This document shows positions 58,573-64,000 of a stretch of 64,000 bases of DNA, in pieces (within the stretch, counting starts at the first letter, position 1; every line of letters starts with the position of its first letter). The translations under genes and the position numbers were made by a program. The DNA comes from Podospora pseudocomata (taxonomy: Eukaryota; Ascomycota; Sordariomycetes; Sordariales; Podosporaceae): assembly GCF_035222375.1 (NCBI RefSeq), contig NC_085891.1, positions 2,480,001-2,544,000 of the forward strand. Direction: 5' to 3'. A model generated the notes under the pieces. That model was not told where the DNA came from and did no database searches. It saw nothing but the letters and a program-made list of their open reading frames with translations.

Positions 58573-60435
58573 ATGTGGAAGAGAGCACGGGAATCCGTCT
58601 GCCTGATCTGCCGGTCGGCGTCAACACCTACCAGAGCTCTTTTGGAGCCAGCCCAGCCATGGCTGGGCCAGAGAACCTTTGCGACAAGGCGACCGGAGCG
58701 GCCGTCCCGCATGGTGCTCTCTGACAGAGTCGCCCGTGGCCCCTCATCACCGCCTGGGAAAGGTGATGCCCCCAAAAAACCTCGAAACAAACCAGACGGC
58801 CCTTGGGCCGGCATGAACCGAACAGTAGCCAACATCGACCGCACTCGATCCCCTGCGAAGTTTGCCTCAACTCGTGGCCGCGACGATGGGAACGGCAAGG
58901 ATGACAGGAGGGGCGGCAAGGAGCGAGATTTCAAGGCGTTGAAGATGCAGCGCGCCCTATCTACTGTACCCTATTCTCTACGACAGGCCGTCAAAGCACG
59001 ACTTACCGAGATCGAATCGTTTGACCAGTTTGACCTCAGGCAAGACGTGAAGGATGCCGTCACAAACGAGGTTTTGAAGGGCATGACGGATATCAAGCCA
59101 ACACCAGTGCAAAAGCTGGCCATCTCAGCCATGTTGGGCAACCCACTGAAAGAGCTCAGAATAAGGAGGAGGTCCAAGGATGCTTTACAGAGGGAGGAGT
59201 TCTTGTTGGCCGCCGAGACCGGTTCTGGCAAAACGCTGGCGTATCTTTTGCCAACAATTCACCACCTTCGGAAACAGGAGGCCGAGGATGAGAACGTCAC
59301 CAGGTACAACGAACGTCTCCAAGTCGAAAGAGAACACCGCAACGGTGCGCCGGTATCCGAGTGGATCGAGAAGTTTGAACCACATCCTAATACTGCTCGC
59401 CCCCGCGCCATCGTACTGGTGCCGACAGCCGAGCTGGTTGAGCAAGTCTACAAGGTTGCGAAGTCCATCTCCCACGTGGCCAAGTTCAAGGTCCGCCCTC
59501 TTTCGGCCAACTACAATCCCGCCAAGATCCAACGCAACTTGTACAGCCATGGCGGGATCGATATGATCATCTCTACTCCTCACATTCTCGCCAAGATCGC
59601 GGAAAGGGACCCCAACATCCTTTCTCGGGTTCACCACCTCGTCATTGACGAGGCTGACTCTCTGTTTGATCGGTCTTTCTCCCCCGAGACCGGAAAGATT
59701 GTGGATCGCTCGCTGCCTTCGCTCAAGCAAATGGTTCTCTGCTCGGCCACCATCCCTCGTCGCCTCGACAACTACTTGGATGCCCATTTCCCCAACATCC
59801 AACGCATTGTCACTCCTAACCTCCATGCTATCCCCCGTCGTGTCCAACTCGGTGTGATTGATGTGTCCAAAGACCCATACAGAAACAACAAGCTTCTCGC
59901 CTGCGCCGATGCCATCTGGTCCATCGGCAAGGACGCCGCCTCTCACGACGGCCCTGGTGGTCCAGGTGAAATCGACGTCAAGCGCATCATGGTCTTTGTC
60001 AACGAGCGTGACAGCACACAAGAGGTCACGGACTACCTCATCAGCAAGGGTATCGATGCGGTAGCGCTGCACAGAGACACGTCTGACCAGCGCCAGGCGG
60101 AGGCTCTCGCCACATTCACCAGCAACGAGCCCCTCAGGATTACCAAGGAGGAATCAGAGAAGAGGGCTCAGCTTGTCAAGAGCAGGAGACATTTGCCCAA
60201 CACCAAGGTGATTGTCGCCACGGATCTGGCGTCGAGAGGTATCGACACCCTGGCGGTGAGGCATGTGGTGCTGTATGATGTGCCGCACACCACGATCGAT
60301 TTCATCCATCGCTTGGGCAGAGCGGGCAGAATGGGGAGGAGAGGAAGGGGTATCGTGCTGGTGGGGAAGAATGACAGGAGAGATGTAGTGGCGGAGGTGA
60401 AGGAGAGCATGTATATGGGACAGGCCCTGATTTAG
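58573..60435 (+). CDS. mrh4: mitochondrial DEAD-box RNA helicase Mrh4
   Basis: An ATP-dependent RNA helicase that acts in assembly of the mitochondrial large ribosomal subunit. A single exon of 620 residues starts at 58573 with a mitochondrial targeting sequence ([24 protein letters not shown]...RTFATRRP; Arg-rich, no acidic residues in the first ~40 beyond E7). The helicase core follows: Q-motif-like [12 protein letters not shown], motif [13 protein letters not shown] (~213-222), Ib STPH, motif [12 protein letters not shown] (~357-364), motif III SATIP, motif [15 protein letters not shown] and motif [15 protein letters not shown]. Motif II is DEAD. Mrh4 traits are the inserted [13 protein letters not shown] context and the [23 protein letters not shown] block. 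The upstream GTG (58456) is not a credible start, since the presequence begins at the ATG. Confidence 0.95.
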   Translation: MWKRARESVCLICRSASTPTRALLEPAQPWLGQRTFATRRPERPSRMVLSDRVARGPSSPPGKGDAPKKPRNKPDGPWAGMNRTVANIDRTRSPAKFASTRGRDDGNGKDDRRGGKERDFKALKMQRALSTVPYSLRQAVKARLTEIESFDQFDLRQDVKDAVTNEVLKGMTDIKPTPVQKLAISAMLGNPLKELRIRRRSKDALQREEFLLAAETGSGKTLAYLLPTIHHLRKQEAEDENVTRYNERLQVEREHRNGAPVSEWIEKFEPHPNTARPRAIVLVPTAELVEQVYKVAKSISHVAKFKVRPLSANYNPAKIQRNLYSHGGIDMIISTPHILAKIAERDPNILSRVHHLVIDEADSLFDRSFSPETGKIVDRSLPSLKQMVLCSATIPRRLDNYLDAHFPNIQRIVTPNLHAIPRRVQLGVIDVSKDPYRNNKLLACADAIWSIGKDAASHDGPGGPGEIDVKRIMVFVNERDSTQEVTDYLISKGIDAVALHRDTSDQRQAEALATFTSNEPLRITKEESEKRAQLVKSRRHLPNTKVIVATDLASRGIDTLAVRHVVLYDVPHTTIDFIHRLGRAGRMGRRGRGIVLVGKNDRRDVVAEVKESMYMGQALI

Positions 60436-60689
60436 AAGGGTGTTTGCATGATGGAGACGTCGGAATGTACTTTGAAGTGTATTATAGAGATACCTGCTGC
60501 ATTAGATGGCGTTTTTATTTTGAGCATATCTTTCGGTCCTCTTTTGAACCAACGGTGCTGTCCAGCCAGCAGAATCCGAATGGTATCCAACTTTTTTTTC
60601 TTTTTCTTCATCAATCTCGTATACGGTCGTGATCGTAAATCATACCAAGTCGTGATTTTTCGTCCATCATGAGCAACCACTTCCTCCTC

Positions 60690-62428
60690 CTAAAACTTCC
60701 CGACCTCCCACGTCCTAACCTTGCTCAGCGTCCTCTTCCTCATGGCCGTCATGATCTGCTGCTCCATTGCCTCGATCCCCTTCTCGATGTCTGCGTCTTC
60801 GGCTTCGTACTTTTTGTCTCGGCGCTTGTCCCATATCCTCCAGATCAGGACAATCAGCAGCGTCAATGGAACAGTAATGACGAAATAAATCCATAAATCC
60901 GGGGACACGACCTGGTTCTCTCTTTCTTCGCCACCGCCACCGCTGGAGACGGGCCCGTTGTTGCGGGAGTGATTGTTGTTGTCGTTGAAGTCAAAGAATG
61001 TCATGCTGAACACCGAAGCGAGGTAGGTTGCCGGGAGGAATATCGCGCCAAGCAGGGAGAGGGTCTTCATCGAGGAGGAATCGCGTTTGGCGTTGTGGGC
61101 GAGGCGGCGCTGTTCCCCGGCCATCTTGAGGGAGAGCTTTGACTCTTTCTGGGCGATGATGTTGTAGAGCTGTTTGCAACATCTCAGTCAGCAAAACCCC
61201 CCGAAACAACATCGCGATAAAACAGGGTGGTAACGAACCGCCGCCCTCTGAATCCCCAACCTCTCCAGCGTAGTATGAGCGTAGTTCTCGATCCCATTCA
61301 GCTTTGCCCGATAAAACTCCAACCTCGCCAGCATACTCCTGTGCACCTTTCCCGTCTCCCCTCCCACCCTATACCTACTCCCCCCTCCATCACTGTCCAT
61401 CATCCCATCCACAATCGCCCAAAACTCGGCCATCCCCTCCTTCATAACCCTCACAATCTCCAAATACGCCTGCGGCCTCTTCCACAGCACCTGCGAGTGA
61501 CACTCGACCAGATCCCGGTTGATCTGGTCCAGATCAACCATGTTATCCTTTATATACTGCGCCTCCTCCTCCAAGACCTCATTCCTCATGCTAACCGCGT
61601 GCTCCAGCTTCCTCAACCACTCCCTCGCATCCCTCTGCTTCTGATCATTCTTTGCGCTCAAGTCATGAGACAGAACAATGATCGGGAGCAGGAAAGGATG
61701 CAAAACCTGCCCGGCGCACTCCTTCAGATGCTTGATGGCAGTGACCATGTCGCTGCTCGGCGTTCCTTTGGCAAAACCGGTCGTGATGCCCGTGGAAAAG
61801 TCGTGCGACAGCATCAGCTCCCAGCCGCGGGTCAGGCCCTTTTTTCGGACGTCGCTTTTGCGGAAGATGAGCTGCAGGTTCGGCGGGGTGGAGGAAGAAG
61901 AAGGGTCGACGTCGGGGTCGAGGGCGCACCAGAAGAAGGGTCCCACGACCGAGGTCGATTCGATTCCTCGAAAGGGGAGCTTGAGGGCCCGGACCATGAG
62001 GGTGTAGTTTGAGTGCGAGAGGGAGATGTAGGAGGGGGTGAAGGTCTCGGGGTGTTTGGCGTTTTGCTGGAGGATGAGGCGGATACCGGAGAAGAGGGAG
62101 ACGCCGGGTTTTAGTTTGGGGGGTGCGAATGCGCCCTGGGTTTTATGGGGGTTAGTTAAGATCACGGCGGTGGTGATGGGGGCGAAGAGAAAATTACCCG
62201 GCGATGGCAGAAGTTCCCAAATTCATCTGGTAGCTCGTCTAGTCGGAAGCGGTGTTCTTCTACCGTGCTGAGGGTTGGGTCCTGGTTTTCCCATATCAGC
62301 TTTCAACCGGCCCTTCATGAGAGATTGAGAGGGAAACATACCGAGTAGTTGAAAATCTCCAGATAACTCGTCGCCTCTTGCGCAACCTTGCAGTCGGCGA
62401 CATAGCTCTTGAACATGTAATCATCCAT
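60690..62428 (-). CDS. divergent fungal CorA-like membrane protein
   Basis: A CorA superfamily member (fungal 'Mg2+ transporter CorA-like/ZntB-like' group). Four exons (62428-62342, 62281-62198, 62135-61239 and 61169-60690; introns 60, 62 and 69 nt) give 515 residues. The N-terminal 350 residues form the soluble alpha/beta part (PGVSLFSGIRLILQQNAKH, then FRKSDVRKKGLTRGWELMLSHDF), followed by a helical stalk (ERLGIQRAA, IIAQKESKLSLKMA) and two C-terminal helices (LSLLGAIFLPATYLASVFSM and IYFVITVPLTLLIVLIW). The filter motif GMN is replaced by SMTFF, common in this fungal branch, so Mg2+ transport should not be assumed. The third intron uses a GTTCGT donor, slightly unusual. The tail is acidic then basic. 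This gene is only distantly related to the Alr/Mnr2-type gene at 12-13.8 kb. Confidence 0.85.
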
Positions 62429-64000
62429 ATCTCGTCTTGTTTTTTTTTCCTTTTCCTCTTCCTCACTTGCCGTCCTCCGTCCCCGTTTGTCTTCTATCGC
62501 TGTGTGTAGTAATGTTGACCGCTCTTCGTCATATCCACTTCTTTTTTTTTCCCCCTCAACCAAAAAAACAACGTCAAACTCCAAAAGAAAGTCGTGTCAG
62601 GCGTTCAAAGATTTATTACAGGTAAAAGTTCAGATAATCATTTTGATTAAAAAAATAAAATAAACAAAAAGGTCGGGATAAGCACTTCTCCACCCCCCAG
62701 CAGCCACTCGACCCCATGTAATACCGACGGTGGCAGGCAAGCCAGGCCGCCAAAATGCACCTCGAAGCACCTCACATAACCAAGCTCAAGCTGCATCCAA
62801 GACAGACCGAACACTCTATCTGGGCAGCCAATCGGTAAACTGCCCAATCACCCCCTCTCACCTTTTCACCTCATATTTTGTACTCCTCCCGATTCAGTGA
62901 TGAGTGATGAGCTGTCCAACAACCCCCCCTTGCTCCTCCCATCCCCATCCCATCCCCATCCCCATCCCCTGTCCTACCTATCTATGGTTTCACAGACAAG
63001 CAACTCCAAGAGAGGCTCCATGTTGTGTCCGATGCGGGGCCGCAAACCACCAAAAATCGGAGGTGGCTGAGGTGGTGGATTGGTCGGAAAAGGCAACACT
63101 ATACCTTTTTCAATTCAATCTTATCAAACCGTACATACACCGGCATCTGTTATGCATCATCTTCTCGACGCCGCTGCGTTCCATGATGATGTAGGCGATC
63201 GTTGGGGGGCACACCTCCTTCTCTTTTCGCTGGGTTTTTGTTTTCTCTCAAGGTGTGAACATCTTCACTTTTGAAGTAAAAAGAAGCTTCCCCAACCCCC
63301 GCACCCCTGTCCTCCAGCCCCCATAATCAACCCCAAACCGTTTAGCTCCCGCTTTCATGACTTAACAGGGGTCATATTCCTTCTTCAACCATACAAACCC
63401 TCTCGATTTACAATTGTCAGAGGCTGGCATCACCATCTCACCCTCGCACTCCAATCTCACTCTCACTCTCACTTCCGACTTCACATAACACACTTCAAAT
63501 AATTTGATTCAACCCCTCGATTCAACCCTCAGCCTTTCAAAACAGGCCGTGATCTCCCTCCCCCCACTACAACATCCCTAACACTATCCAGGAAACCCTT
63601 TTTTTTTGTTTGCATAACCATCCTTCACTCCCTACCCCCTAAACTGCAATACACTTATAACCCTACCCTCATTCTTACAAACCATCCATCCCATTCTCAA
63701 TTATTACCTTTTTCACACACAGCCGCCCACCCCCGCCTCTTCCCATAGTAAAACCAACCCCCTCCCATCCCCTTTCACATTTTCCTTGTATCAAAAACAA
63801 CAAAAACCACCCCCCTCTCACCCTAATCCATCTCAAATGCAACCCAAATCCACAAAGCCCAAATCGCTCCGGTCGACCAAAAGAGAAAAAAAAGAGAAAC
63901 CAGTAGATCTTCCGTTTCGCCCTACTCTGCGTATGTATGTCCATCTCATACAGCCGCCTGCACCTCTTTTGTGTCCCCTGTGTGTGTGTGTATGCGCGCG
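62429..64000. other. upstream of the CorA-like gene, non-coding to the window end
   Basis: No gene supported. The promoter of the minus-strand CorA-like gene begins here; the rest is pyrimidine-rich, ending in a (TG)n and CGCG stretch at 63980-64000. The plus-strand frames of 60-96 codons are unconserved. Confidence 0.5.

Noticed and set aside
61227-62012. 261-codon plus-strand frame
   Set aside because: It is antisense to the CorA-like gene and lacks any conserved motif.

Overview
The window is nuclear DNA of a filamentous ascomycete, most likely a sordariomycete of the order Sordariales. The evidence is short introns (about 47-90 nt) with GTANGT-like donors, CTAAC/CTGAC branch sites and TAG/CAG acceptors; proteins that look closest to Neurospora/Podospora/Chaetomium homologues (a 368-residue 3-isopropylmalate dehydrogenase, an Hsp98/Hsp104 disaggregase, fungal-type CorA proteins); and one gene per 2-4 kb on both strands without operons. 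I could not fix genus or family.

Layout. 1-6.6 kb: 3' part of a bHLH transcription factor, centromeric histone H3 (minus, three exons), a Derlin, and acireductone dioxygenase. 6.6-11.9 kb: gene-poor and decayed, with an unidentified coding relic, a 12-bp satellite, a broken glycyl-tRNA synthetase copy and a CAG-rich tract. 11.9-19.7 kb: an Alr/Mnr2-type CorA transporter, signal peptidase subunit Spc1, the RING protein Rbx1 and an Edc1/PNRC-like decapping activator. 22.5-32.6 kb: leu1, an APH-fold phosphotransferase, a DUF2235 hydrolase with an in-frame UAG in a conserved motif, minisatellites with a tRNA-like relic, and a six-hairpin-glycosidase-like protein. 33.6-39.8 kb: Hsp104, Tim8, ribosomal protein uL23 and, divergent from it, the 25S rRNA methyltransferase Bmt2. 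39.8-49.9 kb: mostly non-coding, with three tandem ~250-bp units carrying splice-like signals, the enolase-phosphatase gene, and the very long leader of a Ksp1-like kinase. 50-62.4 kb: Ksp1-like kinase, a 16-bp-period CT tract, an Avt1-like vacuolar amino-acid transporter, the mitochondrial DEAD-box helicase Mrh4 and a second, divergent CorA protein.

How the genes relate. Acireductone dioxygenase (6.0-6.6 kb) and enolase-phosphatase (44.0-45.3 kb) are successive methionine-salvage steps but are 38 kb apart. uL23 and Bmt2 share a 324-bp divergent promoter and both serve the large ribosomal subunit. Der1, Spc1, Rbx1 and Hsp104 all belong to protein quality control, but nothing in the layout suggests a cluster.

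The most interesting signals are the UAG inside the VWDT-like motif of the DUF2235 gene (a candidate for A-to-I mRNA editing, or a decaying gene), the three tandem intron-like units near 40.4-41.0 kb, the paired hairpins in the first intron of the uL23 gene, and the catalytic-core deletion in the GlyRS copy. Exon borders were read by eye from splice signals, phase and protein conservation; no alignment or RNA data were available.
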